DNA of 39,043 bases from Luteimonas wenzhouensis. Lineage in GTDB: Bacteria; Pseudomonadota; Gammaproteobacteria; Xanthomonadales; Xanthomonadaceae. This document shows, piece by piece, positions 26,927 through 35,478 of this stretch (within the stretch, counting starts at the first letter, position 1; the number at the start of each line of letters is the position of its first letter). The DNA is taken from the NCBI RefSeq assembly GCF_007859305.1, contig NZ_VOHE01000012.1, positions 1 to 39,043 of the forward strand, read 5' to 3'. A program made the position numbers and the translations under genes. The notes beneath the pieces were generated by a model, which made no database searches, was not told the DNA's origin, and saw nothing but the letters and a program-made list of their open reading frames with translations.

Positions 26927-27313
26927 ATGGCGTCAAGCTTCGCACAATTCCGCGGCACCCTGCAGGCGCTGGCCTGCGGATGCGTGCTCGCGCTCACGTC
27001 CTGCGCCTCGACGCCGCCGCCCACCGGCGACATCAACGCCGCCCAGCAGGCGGTGGCGCGCGCCTCCGACGCCGACGCCGAGCATTACGCCGGCGAGGAG
27101 CTGGCGCGTGCGCAGCGGCTGCTGGCGATGGCCCAGGCCGCGCTCTCCGAGCGGCGCGAAGCCGAGGCCGGGGACCTCGCCCGGCGTGCCGCGGCCCTGG
27201 CGGACCTGGCCCATGCGCGCAGCCGCGAGGCCGCCACCCTGTCCGAACTCGAACAGCGCCAGGCCGAGATCACGCGGCTGCGCCGCAGCCTGCAGATGGA
27301 GGACGCGCGATGA
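26927..27313 (+). CDS. DUF4398-domain lipoprotein
   Basis: The 128-residue protein has a signal peptide with lipobox LTSC (about residues 23-26), so it should be lipidated. The mature part is almost entirely helical: INAAQQAVARASDADAEHYAGEELARAQRLLAMAQ is the DUF4398 pattern, followed by a coiled coil that ends SELEQRQAEITRLRRSLQ. It would lie in the periplasm, anchored to a membrane. The stop overlaps the next start (ATGA). Confidence 0.8.
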   Translation: MASSFAQFRGTLQALACGCVLALTSCASTPPPTGDINAAQQAVARASDADAEHYAGEELARAQRLLAMAQAALSERREAEAGDLARRAAALADLAHARSREAATLSELEQRQAEITRLRRSLQMEDAR

Positions 27314-27909
27314 CCGTGCGTGCCCTGGTCGCCTGCTTCCTGCTCGCCCTCGCGCTGCCGCAGGTGCGCGCGGCCGATGTCCCCGGCGGCGTGGCCGCGC
27401 TCCAGCAGCGCCTGGTGGCGCTGGACGCCGACCCGCTGGCCGCGGGCGTTGCTCCGCTCGAACGCCTGCAGGCGCGGCAGGCGGTGGAGACCCTGGCCGC
27501 GGCCCGCGCGCGCCAGCGCGAGGGCGCGCTGCAGGTGGCGCAATGGCGGGTGGAGACCGCCGAGATCGCCACCCGCACCGAACTGGCCCGGCGTGAGCTC
27601 GACCGGCTCGAGCGCGAACGCGCCGAGCTGCTGCTCGAAGCCAGCCGCCGTGAGGCCGCCCGTGCCCGGCAGGAGGCCGAGCGGCTGCGGATCCAGGCCC
27701 AGATCCAGGCCGAGGAGGCCGCGCGTCTGCGCGAGGCCGCCGAGGCCGAGTCGATGGCGCGGCAGGAGGCCGAATCGGTGCTCGAGGGCGTGTCCGCCCG
27801 CGAGGCCGCGCGGCTGCGTGCCGCGCGCCAGCGCGCCGAGGAGCTCAAGCGCCAGGAAGAGGAACTGCTGCGCAGCCTGGAAGCCGGGGACACGCCCGAG
27901 CCGCGCTGA
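27310..27909 (+). CDS. Exported coiled-coil protein, partner of the DUF4398 lipoprotein
   Basis: The 199-residue protein has a cleavable signal peptide (MTVRALVACFLLALALPQVRA, then ADVP). The rest is predicted coiled coil rich in Ala, Arg, Glu and Gln (residues 30-190), with heptad-like runs such as ELDRLERERAELLLEASRREA. In many relatives a DUF4398/coiled-coil region is followed by an OmpA peptidoglycan-binding domain; here no OmpA domain is present. The function is not known; an envelope structural role is inferred from the pair. Confidence 0.78.
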   Translation: MTVRALVACFLLALALPQVRAADVPGGVAALQQRLVALDADPLAAGVAPLERLQARQAVETLAAARARQREGALQVAQWRVETAEIATRTELARRELDRLERERAELLLEASRREAARARQEAERLRIQAQIQAEEAARLREAAEAESMARQEAESVLEGVSAREAARLRAARQRAEELKRQEEELLRSLEAGDTPEPR

Positions 27910-28416
27910 GCGGCGCGCCCCCGGGCTGCCGGCAAACCATCGGTCTGCCCGGCCGATCCCGGCGGCGTTGCACCGGCGACAGGCCGGCTGGCGCTGGCCG
28001 CGGTTCGCTCCAGGTCGCGTTTGGGGACGCCGGGCCGTGGTGTCAATCATTTGTTAAATCAACGACTTGCGCGATTCCGGGCGGCTTCCCGCTGCTCGCG
28101 CCTGAACGGCCGGCGGGGCAGGTTCCCGAACCGTGACCACCGCCCGCCGGCGGCGGCCGCCAGGGTCCTTGCCGGCCCCCTGCGGGTGGAGTAGGGTCGA
28201 ATCATCCGGGCGGCACGCGACCCCCTCGCCGACCGGAGACAGCCAGACCCGACGCCATGACCGACCCCGTCCAGCTCCATCCCCCCGCCGCCGGCACAGT
28301 CGCCGCCGGCGAGGGCGCGCGCAGGACGGTTCGTGCGTGGCCGCCGGTCTGCCAACCCCAGCCAACGCCCCGTGCCCCGAAGGCCGGGGCGTTCGCATTT
28401 GCGCAGGAGGAATTCC
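27910..28416. other. 507-base gene-free stretch
   Basis: I see no convincing gene. The only AT-rich island is around 28040-28070 (TCAATCATTTGTTAAATCAACG), which could hold a promoter. The 3' part has alternative hairpins (28364-28393) before ydcH. A 55-codon frame from about 28260, running over the ydcH start, has no supporting signal. Confidence 0.6.
28364..28393 (+). promoter_or_regulatory. Two competing hairpins in the ydcH leader
   Basis: CGGGGCGTT (28385-28393) can pair with AACGCCCCG (28364-28372, nine pairs), or its CGGGGC part with the nearer GCCCCG (28374-28379, loop AAGGC). Thirteen bases later comes a perfect AGGAGG ribosome-binding site. This may be the end of an upstream transcript or a switch in the leader; nothing decides between them. 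Confidence 0.45.
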
Positions 28417-28635
28417 ATGTTTGAAGGGCAACCGCAGGCCGAACTCGACCGGCTGATCAAGGGCAACCCCGAGTTCAAACAGCTCTACCAGCGCCACAAG
28501 GAACTGGACAAGAAGGTCCTCGACGCCGAACTGGGCGTGCTGCCGATCGACGACACCACGCTGGCGCGGATGAAGCGCGAGAAGCTCGCCGCCAAGGACC
28601 GCCTGACCCAGCTCTACGCCACCCTTCGCCACTGA
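28417..28635 (+). CDS. YdcH family protein (DUF465)
   Basis: The 72-residue cytoplasmic helical protein has the DUF465 pattern FEGQPQAELDRLIKGNPEFKQLYQRHKELDKKV, then LARMKREKLAAKDRLTQLY. AGGAGG six bases before the ATG is the strongest ribosome-binding site in this region. The function is unknown in the family. Confidence 0.88.
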   Translation: MFEGQPQAELDRLIKGNPEFKQLYQRHKELDKKVLDAELGVLPIDDTTLARMKREKLAAKDRLTQLYATLRH

Positions 28636-28650
28636 AGCCGCTTACCGGGT

Positions 28651-28692
28651 CACGGGCGGCGGCGGCCTCCTCGTCGGTCGCCGCCGCCCGTG
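28651..28692 (+). terminator. Long hairpin after ydcH
   Basis: CACGGGCGGCGGCG (28651-28664) and CGCCGCCGCCCGTG (28679-28692) form a perfect 14-bp stem with a 14-base loop. There is no T-run. The position, 15 bases after the ydcH stop, suggests transcript termination or 3'-end protection. Confidence 0.5.
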
Positions 28693-28733
28693 CGCCATTC
28701 GCGCCGTCGCACCGCCGGCGCGCGGGCCGGTGC

Positions 28734-28739
28734 CATAAT
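28734..28739 (+). promoter_or_regulatory. -10 element of the cbs-like gene
   Basis: CATAAT, 29 bases before the ATG at 28769. The -35 region is not clear. Confidence 0.4.
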
Positions 28740-28768
28740 CCACGCACCTTCGCTGGCCCATTCCACGC

Positions 28769-30148
28769 ATGACGATCCATTCCTCCGTGCTCGAGCTCAT
28801 CGCCGAGACGCCGATCGTGCGCGCGCAGCGCCTGGACACCGGCGTGTGCGAGCTCTACCTCAAACTCGAAAGCCAGAACCCCGGCGGTTCGATCAAGGAC
28901 CGCATCGGGCTGCGGATGATCGAGGCGGCCGAGGCCCGCGGCGACATCCGTCCGGGCGACACCCTGGTCGAGGGCACCGCCGGCAACACCGGCATCGCGC
29001 TGGCCCTGGTGGCCCAGCAGAAGGGCTACCGCCTGGTGCTGGTGATCCCGGACAAGATGAGCCGGGAGAAGATCTTCAACCTCAAGGCCATGGGCGCCGA
29101 AGTGGTGCTGACCCGCTCCGACGTGCCCAAGGGCCATCCCGAGCACTACCAGGACCTGGCCGCGAGCATCGCCGCGCGCACCCCTGGCGCCTACCACATC
29201 AACCAGTTCGGCAATCCCGACAACCCGGCCGCGCACGAGCACGGCACCGGCCCGGAGATCCTGCGCCAGATGGCCGAGGTCGGCGGCGTGGACGCGGTGG
29301 TGGCCGGCGTGGGCAGCGGCGGCACCATCACCGGCCTGGCCAACTGCTTCGCCAGGCATGCGCCGCACGTGGAGCTGATCCTGGCCGACCCCGCCGGGTC
29401 GGTGCTGGCCGGGCTGGTGCGGACCGGCGAACTGGGCAAGGCCACCGGCAGCTGGCTGGTGGAGGGCATCGGCGAAGGCTCCAGCCCGCCGTCCGTGGCC
29501 GACTTCAGCCGCGTGCGCACGGCCTATTCGATCGACGACCGCGAGAGCTTCCTGGCCGCGCGCGAGCTGCTGCGCAAGGAGGGCATCCTCGGTGGCTCCT
29601 CCACCGGCACGCTGCTGGCCGCGGCCCTGCGCTGGTGCCGCGAGCAGACCACGCCGAAGAAGGTCCTGGTGTTCGTCTGCGACACCGGCAACAAGTACCT
29701 GAGCAAGCTCTACAACGACTACTGGATGCTCGACAACGGCTTCATCGAGCGCGAGCAGCACGGCGACCTGCGCGACCTGATCCTGCGTCCCTACCAGCAG
29801 CGCGACACCGTGGTGCTGGCGCCGGGCGACCTGCTCATGACCGCCTACCAGCGGATGAAGCTGTACGAGATCTCGCAGCTGCCGGTGATGGACGGCGACC
29901 GGATCGTGGGCATCCTCGACGAAAGCGACGTGCTGCTGCACGTCTACGGCGACGAGAAGCGCTTCCGCGACCCGGTCTCGACCGCGATGGTGCGCAAGCT
30001 CGACATCCTGGACGTGAAATCGCCGGTGGAATCGCTGCTGCCGGTGTTCGACCGCGGGCACGTGGCGATCGTGGTGGATGGCCAGAAGTTCCTGGGCCTG
30101 ATCACCCGCATCGACCTGCTCAACTACTTGCGGCGTCGGGTGTACTGA
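28769..30148 (+). CDS. cbs: Cystathionine beta-synthase-like PLP enzyme with CBS domains
   Basis: The 459-residue protein has a fold-type II PLP domain (residues 1-330) with the cofactor Lys43 in GGSIKDR, the phosphate loop GSGGTITG and EGTAGNTGIALA. Two CBS regulatory domains follow (about 340-400 and 405-459). It lacks the haem-binding N-terminus of animal enzymes. Joining serine and homocysteine to cystathionine is the expected reaction; cysteine synthase activity is possible. metB lies 2.1 kb downstream and would act on the same intermediate. Confidence 0.9.
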   Translation: MTIHSSVLELIAETPIVRAQRLDTGVCELYLKLESQNPGGSIKDRIGLRMIEAAEARGDIRPGDTLVEGTAGNTGIALALVAQQKGYRLVLVIPDKMSREKIFNLKAMGAEVVLTRSDVPKGHPEHYQDLAASIAARTPGAYHINQFGNPDNPAAHEHGTGPEILRQMAEVGGVDAVVAGVGSGGTITGLANCFARHAPHVELILADPAGSVLAGLVRTGELGKATGSWLVEGIGEGSSPPSVADFSRVRTAYSIDDRESFLAARELLRKEGILGGSSTGTLLAAALRWCREQTTPKKVLVFVCDTGNKYLSKLYNDYWMLDNGFIEREQHGDLRDLILRPYQQRDTVVLAPGDLLMTAYQRMKLYEISQLPVMDGDRIVGILDESDVLLHVYGDEKRFRDPVSTAMVRKLDILDVKSPVESLLPVFDRGHVAIVVDGQKFLGLITRIDLLNYLRRRVY

Positions 30149-30240
30149 TCCATCGTCGGCTTTCGGCCCTTGTCGCCGCTCGACGGGGCCCGCAAGCTGT
30201 CGGCGGAATGCGATCGGCGTGCGACCCGCCGCAGGTTCCC

Positions 30241-30268
30241 GGTCCCGCCGCCAGCGGCGGGCGGGACC
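30241..30268 (+). terminator. Hairpin after the cbs-like gene
   Basis: GGTCCCGCC (30241-30249) and GGCGGGACC (30260-30268) pair over nine bases, with a further GCC/GGC inside the loop. There is no T-run. It separates the cbs-like gene from the following insert. Confidence 0.45.
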
Positions 30269-30333
30269 ACGGGTGCGGACTGCGGGGATGGGAGCCTGGG
30301 CGCGCGCGGGCCAACTGGTGTTATGGAGGAATA

Positions 30334-32187
30334 ATGGATCTGGTTGTCGTCGGAATGAGTCATATCGAGGCGCTGGCGCACGGTTGGGACAAGATCTCCC
30401 ATGAATATCCCGGCGTCCGCGGGCGCGCGTACAACCTCCGGCGTTTCCTCCGCAAGGCGTCCGACCAGGAGATCCAGAAGTTCCGCTTCCCGGTCAGCGA
30501 GCGGGAAGCGCGGTTGCTGGACGAGGCGAGACGGAACCCGCCGGCGGAGGGGACTTGCGTCGATGGCTACATCCGCTCGACCGACATCGCGGACTGCTTC
30601 AGGGAATTCATCGCCGATGCCGACGCCGTGGCCTTCCTCATCGACGGCAACGAGCACAATATCGTCGGCCTGGTCGACATCCATCCGATGGATGTCGCGC
30701 TGAGGATCACCGAGAACGCGATCCGGCAGACGCTCGGTACCTGGCTCGACCTGCTCCTGCCGATCTCCCCGCGCAACGCGACGTTGCTGCTGCCGCCACC
30801 GCCGAACGGTTCCGAGGCGCACATCGTCAAGCGGGCGGACCGGGCGTTCCAGGACAAGCTGGTGGACCACCGCGTCCGCAATCCCCGGGACAGGCTGGCG
30901 ATCTGGAAGCGCCAGTGCGAGGTGGTCCGTGAAGTCGCCCGCAACCGGGGCGTGGGCGTCGTCGAACTCCCGGCCGATGTCTTCTCCGCGGACGGGCTGC
31001 TGGCCGAGGACTGCTACGGCAACGATGCGACGCACGGCAACGACCACTACGGCGCCAAGGTGATGCGCGAAGTCGTGCGCGCCATGGCGGGGGGCGCGGC
31101 GAAGGAAGCGCATCCCTATGCCCGCCTGGCCGACTCCGCCTACTGGCGGCAGGCTGTGAGCGAGCCGTCGCCCGCCGACATCGATCCGCTGGTCGACCCG
31201 GTGTTCACGATCTCCCCGGGCGACAGGGTCGCGACGGCGGGCAGCTGCTTCGCCCAGCACATCTCGAAACGCCTGCGCGCAAGCGGCTACAACTATTTCA
31301 TCGCCGAGCCGCCGGCCGCCGGCGTCGACGGCGAACGCCTCGGGTTCTACGATTTCAGCGCACGGTACGGCAATGTGTACACGTCGCGCCAGCTGGTCCA
31401 GCTGTTCGATCGCGCCTTCGGGTACTTCGTTCCGCGGGAGCGCGTCTGGACCCGCCCCGGCGGCGGCTACTGCGATCCGTTCCGACCGCGCATCGAGCCG
31501 GACGGATTCCCCGACAGGGAGGCGGTGCTGAGGGATGCGGACCGGCACCTGGAGGCCGTCAGGAGGATGTTCCTCGAGCTGGACGTGTTCGTGTTCACGC
31601 TCGGGCTGACCGAATGCTGGCGGTCCCGCCTGGACGGCGCGGCGTATCCGCTGGCGCCCGGCGTGGCGGGCGGGCAGTACGACCCGGCGGTGCACGAGTT
31701 CGTCAACCTCGGGGTGGGCGACGTGGTCGCGGACATGGACGACTTCCTTCGCAAGCTGAGGCTCGTCAACCCGGGTGCCAGGGTCGTGCTCACGGTGTCG
31801 CCGGTGCCGCTCGTGGCGACGTACGAGAAGCGGCACGTGCTGGCCTCCACCGTGTACTCGAAGTCGGTGCTCCGCGTCGCCGCGGAAGAGGTCGCGCGCG
31901 GCCACGACAACGTCCAGTACTTCCCGTCCTACGAGATCATCGTGGGACCCCACGCCGGCGGTCGCTACTTCGAGCAGGACCGCCGCGGGGTGACGCAGGC
32001 CGGCGTCGACCATGTGATGAAGGTGTTCATGTCGCGGATGACGGCCCAGGCCGCGGCCGGCCACCAGCCGGAACCGGCGAAGCCATTGCGGGGCATCGAG
32101 GAATTGCAGGAAATCCGCACCATGATCGAGGCGTCCTGCGACGAGGAAATGTACGCCAAGCCCCCTGGCGACGGCGGCCGGGGGTGA
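30334..32187 (+). CDS. Two-domain SGNH-like / GSCFA protein
   Basis: The 617-residue protein starts at ATG 30334, with GGAGGA four bases upstream. The N-terminal half (1-260) begins VVVGMSHIEAL and has DATHGNDHYG (231-240), an SGNH/GDSL-like block I and DxxH block V, but with Met-Ser instead of GDS. The C-terminal half is a GSCFA domain (PF08885): GSCFAQHISKRL at 303-314, FTLGLTECW, VLTVSPVPL and a final FPSYEII. Such proteins occur in polysaccharide loci and may add or remove acyl groups; no substrate is visible. It uses AGG Arg codons noticeably more than its neighbours and sits between cbs and metB. Confidence 0.8.
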   Translation: MDLVVVGMSHIEALAHGWDKISHEYPGVRGRAYNLRRFLRKASDQEIQKFRFPVSEREARLLDEARRNPPAEGTCVDGYIRSTDIADCFREFIADADAVAFLIDGNEHNIVGLVDIHPMDVALRITENAIRQTLGTWLDLLLPISPRNATLLLPPPPNGSEAHIVKRADRAFQDKLVDHRVRNPRDRLAIWKRQCEVVREVARNRGVGVVELPADVFSADGLLAEDCYGNDATHGNDHYGAKVMREVVRAMAGGAAKEAHPYARLADSAYWRQAVSEPSPADIDPLVDPVFTISPGDRVATAGSCFAQHISKRLRASGYNYFIAEPPAAGVDGERLGFYDFSARYGNVYTSRQLVQLFDRAFGYFVPRERVWTRPGGGYCDPFRPRIEPDGFPDREAVLRDADRHLEAVRRMFLELDVFVFTLGLTECWRSRLDGAAYPLAPGVAGGQYDPAVHEFVNLGVGDVVADMDDFLRKLRLVNPGARVVLTVSPVPLVATYEKRHVLASTVYSKSVLRVAAEEVARGHDNVQYFPSYEIIVGPHAGGRYFEQDRRGVTQAGVDHVMKVFMSRMTAQAAAGHQPEPAKPLRGIEELQEIRTMIEASCDEEMYAKPPGDGGRG

Positions 32188-32230
32188 CTCCGGGAGGGGC
32201 GGTTCGGGCCGCTTGAGCGGCGTCGGCTGG

Positions 32231-32236
32231 TAGAAT
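32231..32236 (+). promoter_or_regulatory. -10 element of metB
   Basis: TAGAAT; transcription would begin near 32243, leaving an AGGAGA ribosome-binding site at 32249-32254 before the ATG at 32260. metB and the genes behind it can thus be expressed apart from the insert upstream. Confidence 0.5.
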
Positions 32237-32259
32237 GCGGCCGCTCCCAGGAGACAGGC

Positions 32260-33435
32260 ATGTCAGACGACCACCACCGTGCCGGCAAGGGTTATTGCCT
32301 GGCGACATTGGCGATCCACGCCGGCCAGGCGCACGATCCGTCGACCGGCGCCGTGATGCCGCCGATCTACGCCACCAGCACCTACGCCCAGTCCAGTCCG
32401 GGCGTGCACCAGGGCTTCGAGTATTCGCGCACCCACAACCCCACGCGCTTCGCCTGGGAGCGCGGCGTCGCGGGCGTGGAGGGCGGCAGCCGCGGCTTCG
32501 CCTTCGCCTCGGGCCTGGCCGCCACCGCCACGATCCTGGAGCTGCTCGACAGCGGCGACCAAGTGCTGGCGATGGACGACCTCTACGGCGGCAGCTACCG
32601 CCTGTTCGAACGCGTGCGCCGGCGCAGCGCGGGGTTGGACTTCGGCTTCGTCGACATGACCGACCTGGCGGCGTTCGAGGCCGCGTTCACGCCGAAGACG
32701 AAGCTGGTCTGGGTCGAGACCCCGACCAACCCGCTGCTCAAGATCGTCGACATCGCCGCGGTCGCGGAGATCGCCCACCGCCGCGGCGCCCTCGTCGTGG
32801 TCGACAACACCTTCGCCTCGCCGATGCTGCAGCGCCCGCTCGCGCTCGGCGCCGACATGGTGATGCACTCGGCCACCAAGTACCTCAACGGCCACTCCGA
32901 CATGGTCGGCGGGATCGTGGTGGTGGGCGAGGACACCGACCTCGCCGAGCGCATGGCGTTCCTGCAGAACTCCTGCGGCGCGGTGCAGGGGCCGTTCGAC
33001 AGCTTCCTCGCCCTGCGCGGGCTCAAGACCCTGCACCTGCGGATGCAGGCGCACTGCGCCAACGCGCAGGCGCTGGCCGAGTACCTGCAGGCGCACGAGG
33101 CGGTGGCGGACGTCATCTATCCCGGCCTGCCGTCGCATCCCCAGCACGCACTGGCGCGGCGGCAGATGGACGGCTTCGGCGGCATCGTCTCGGTGCGGCT
33201 CAAGGGCGGCTTCGAGGCCGCCAGGCGGCTGTGCGAGCGCACCCGCCTGTTCACCCTGGCCGAGTCGCTCGGCGGCGTCGAGAGCCTGGTCAACCATCCG
33301 GCGGTGATGACCCATGCCTCGATCCCCGAGGCCACCCGCGCTCGGCTTGGCATCGGCCCGGAGCTGGTGCGCCTGAGCGTCGGCGTGGAGGCGCTGGAGG
33401 ACCTGCGCGCCGACCTGGCGTCCGCGTTGTCGTGA
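32260..33435 (+). CDS. metB: Cystathionine gamma-synthase/gamma-lyase
   Basis: The 391-residue PLP enzyme of the Cys/Met metabolism family has YEYSRTHNPTR-like EYSRTHNPTRFAWER, SGLAATATILELL, DDLYGGSYRLF, VDNTFASPMLQRPL and the cofactor Lys207 in HSATKYLNGHSD. Synthase and lyase cannot be separated by motif; the cbs-like gene upstream favours gamma-lyase, completing reverse transsulfuration. In Xanthomonas, metB marks one border of the variable lipopolysaccharide locus, as it does here. It overlaps or nearly touches wzm. Confidence 0.92.
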   Translation: MSDDHHRAGKGYCLATLAIHAGQAHDPSTGAVMPPIYATSTYAQSSPGVHQGFEYSRTHNPTRFAWERGVAGVEGGSRGFAFASGLAATATILELLDSGDQVLAMDDLYGGSYRLFERVRRRSAGLDFGFVDMTDLAAFEAAFTPKTKLVWVETPTNPLLKIVDIAAVAEIAHRRGALVVVDNTFASPMLQRPLALGADMVMHSATKYLNGHSDMVGGIVVVGEDTDLAERMAFLQNSCGAVQGPFDSFLALRGLKTLHLRMQAHCANAQALAEYLQAHEAVADVIYPGLPSHPQHALARRQMDGFGGIVSVRLKGGFEAARRLCERTRLFTLAESLGGVESLVNHPAVMTHASIPEATRARLGIGPELVRLSVGVEALEDLRADLASALS

Positions 33436-33443
33436 GCGGCGCC

Positions 33444-34277
33444 ATGCAGGTCCAGGCGGACGCCGCGGGCCGGGATTCTCCGCAGGCCCCGGGACAGCTG
33501 TGGCGCGAGCTGGCGGCCAGCTTCCGCAACCCCGAGTTCTGGCTGCTGTCGAGCTGGCTCGACATCCTGGTGCGTTCGCGGCGTTCCTACCTCGGGCCGC
33601 TGTGGCTGCTCGCGCCGACCGCCACCTACGTGTTCGGCGTGGGCGCGTTCTTCGCCGGCATGCACGGAACCTCGATGCAGCAGTTCGCCGCGCACGTGGG
33701 GCTGGGCGTGATCGTGTTCCGCACGCTCATGAACGCGCTGGTGACCAGTTCGGGCGTGTTCACCTCGAGCCAGTCGTTCATCATGGACGGGCACACGCGC
33801 CTCACCGACTACGTGCTGCAGTCGATCGCACGCACCGCGTTCGACCTGCTGGTCAGCCTGCCGATAATCGCGGCCGCGCTGGTGATGCATGGTGGCGTGG
33901 ACGTCGGCGGCCTGCTGCTCGCGGTGCCCACCCTGGTGCTGATCTACCTCAACGTGTTCTGGATCGGCGTTGCCTTCGCGCTGGTGGGCGCGCGCTTCCC
34001 GGACCTGGGGCAGGTGCTGGTCAACGTCTCGACCTTCCTGTTCTTGCTCACCCCGATCATCTGGTACGCGAGCTCGGTGCCGCCGGGCAGCATCCGTGCA
34101 CGGCTGATGGTGCTCAACCCGCTGTTCCATTTCGTGGAGCTGTTCCGCGCGCCGATCCTCGAAGGTGCGGTACCGATGCAGAGCCTCTGGGTCGTCCTGG
34201 CCATGACGGTGGCGGGGCTTTCGCTGGCGACGCTGCTGTATCGCCGCTACGCACGCTTCGTGCCGCTGTGGATCTGA
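33444..34277 (+). CDS. wzm: O-antigen ABC transporter permease
   Basis: This integral membrane protein has six predicted helices of the ABC-2 type, with FWLLSSWLDILVRSRRSYLGPLWLLAPT at the N-terminus and NPLFHFVELFRAPIL near the C-terminus, both typical of Wzm/KpsM/TagG-type polysaccharide exporters. From ATG 33444 it has 277 residues; a GTG at 33432 overlapping the metB stop (GTGA) is equally possible. It forms the channel that moves lipid-linked O-polysaccharide across the inner membrane with the ATPase encoded next. Confidence 0.9.
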   Translation: MQVQADAAGRDSPQAPGQLWRELAASFRNPEFWLLSSWLDILVRSRRSYLGPLWLLAPTATYVFGVGAFFAGMHGTSMQQFAAHVGLGVIVFRTLMNALVTSSGVFTSSQSFIMDGHTRLTDYVLQSIARTAFDLLVSLPIIAAALVMHGGVDVGGLLLAVPTLVLIYLNVFWIGVAFALVGARFPDLGQVLVNVSTFLFLLTPIIWYASSVPPGSIRARLMVLNPLFHFVELFRAPILEGAVPMQSLWVVLAMTVAGLSLATLLYRRYARFVPLWI

Positions 34278-34281
34278 CCCG

Positions 34282-35436
34282 ATGCAAGCAAGGATCCGCA
34301 CTCGCCAGCTGACCCTCGACGTCCCGACCTTCCTGCAGCGGGAGCGGCCCGTCTCGGGTTGGGCGGGCATGTTCCTCAGCGCCGCGTTCGAACCGCCCAG
34401 GCGCTCGCTGGTGCGACTGCTCGACCGCATCGACCTCGACATCCGCGACGGCGACCGGGTCGCCCTGCTCGGCCGCAACGGCGCCGGCAAGAGCACGCTG
34501 CTGCGCGTGCTCAACCGCGTCTACCAGCCGACCAGCGGCACGGTCGAGGTGCAGGGCAGCTGCCAGGCGCTGCTGAACATGTCGCTGGGCTTCAACGGCG
34601 AGGCCACGGTGCGCGAGAACGTGTACCTGCGCGGCGTGGCGATGGACCTGCGTTCGTCGTTCCTGCGCCGGCACATGGACGAGATCCTCGAGTTCGCCGG
34701 GCTGCAGGACAAGGCCGGCCACCGCCTGCGCACGCTCTCCTCCGGCCAGCGCCTGCGCCTGGGCTTCGCGATCTCCACCTCGGTCCAGCACGACATCATG
34801 CTGATGGACGAGTGGGTCGGCACCGGCGACGCCAACTTCATGGCCCGGGCCACCGCGCGCATGCAGGACCGGGTGAGCGGCAGCCGGATCGTGGTCCTGG
34901 CCAGCCACAGCGTCGGCCTGCTGCGCGAGGTGTGCAACAAGGGCGTGGTGCTGGAGGCGGGACGGCTGGTGTACGCCGGCGACATCGTCGAGTCCCTGCG
35001 TGCGTACCACGAACTGCTGGCGAAGGTGCGCGACAACCAGCCGATCGAGTTCGAGGATGCCGACGCGGGCCCGGTGCAGGTGATGGGCGCGGTCGAGGAG
35101 ATCGCGCTGGCCGCCGGCGGCGGGCAGGTCCTGCTCAAGGGCTGGATGGTCGACAGCCAGGGCCGTGTCCCCGACGGGCTCGTGCTGGACTTCGACGGCT
35201 GCCGCTACGCGGCCAGCCTCCGCGAGCGCACCCGCCGCCCCGACGTGCAGCGGCATTTCGGCCTGCAGGACGACGCCTGCGGCTTCAGCGCGACGGTCGA
35301 GGTGCCGCCCGCGACCACCCTGGCCGACCTCTCCGGCGCGCGCGTTCTTGGCGGGCACACCGCTGCGGAGGCCGGTGCGCCGCTGCGGCTCGCGCCGGCG
35401 GTCCAGGCCGCGATCGCCCGGGCGGTGCGGGCATGA
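34282..35436 (+). CDS. wzt: O-antigen ABC transporter ATP-binding protein with C-terminal module
   Basis: The 384-residue protein has a nucleotide-binding domain: Walker A GRNGAGKST (64-72), signature LSSGQRLRLGF (152-162), Walker B DIMLMDEW (171-178) and H-loop His209. After about residue 260 comes an extra domain with LLKGWMVDSQGRVPDGLVL and RPDVQRH (319-325). Wzt proteins with C-terminal extensions use them to bind the modified end of the polysaccharide. This one is not the usual Wzt-C sequence but matches the C-terminus of the methyltransferase-kinase encoded next. Confidence 0.9.
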   Translation: MQARIRTRQLTLDVPTFLQRERPVSGWAGMFLSAAFEPPRRSLVRLLDRIDLDIRDGDRVALLGRNGAGKSTLLRVLNRVYQPTSGTVEVQGSCQALLNMSLGFNGEATVRENVYLRGVAMDLRSSFLRRHMDEILEFAGLQDKAGHRLRTLSSGQRLRLGFAISTSVQHDIMLMDEWVGTGDANFMARATARMQDRVSGSRIVVLASHSVGLLREVCNKGVVLEAGRLVYAGDIVESLRAYHELLAKVRDNQPIEFEDADAGPVQVMGAVEEIALAAGGGQVLLKGWMVDSQGRVPDGLVLDFDGCRYAASLRERTRRPDVQRHFGLQDDACGFSATVEVPPATTLADLSGARVLGGHTAAEAGAPLRLAPAVQAAIARAVRA

Positions 35437-35474
35437 CCACCGCCATCCCCCTTCCGCTGGCAGGAACCCCCTGA
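35433..35474 (+). CDS. 13-codon mini-ORF between wzt and the methyltransferase gene
   Basis: ATG 35433 overlaps the wzt stop as ATGA; the frame (MTTAIPLPLAGTP) ends four bases before the next gene's ATG. It could pass ribosomes from wzt to the next gene, or be a chance frame. A peptide function is unlikely. Confidence 0.25.
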   Translation: MTTAIPLPLAGTP

Positions 35475-35478
35475 CGCC

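Noticed and set aside
28260..28430. A 55-codon frame overlapping the ydcH start
   Set aside because: No good ribosome-binding site and no domain; the ydcH AGGAGG lies inside it and clearly serves ydcH.
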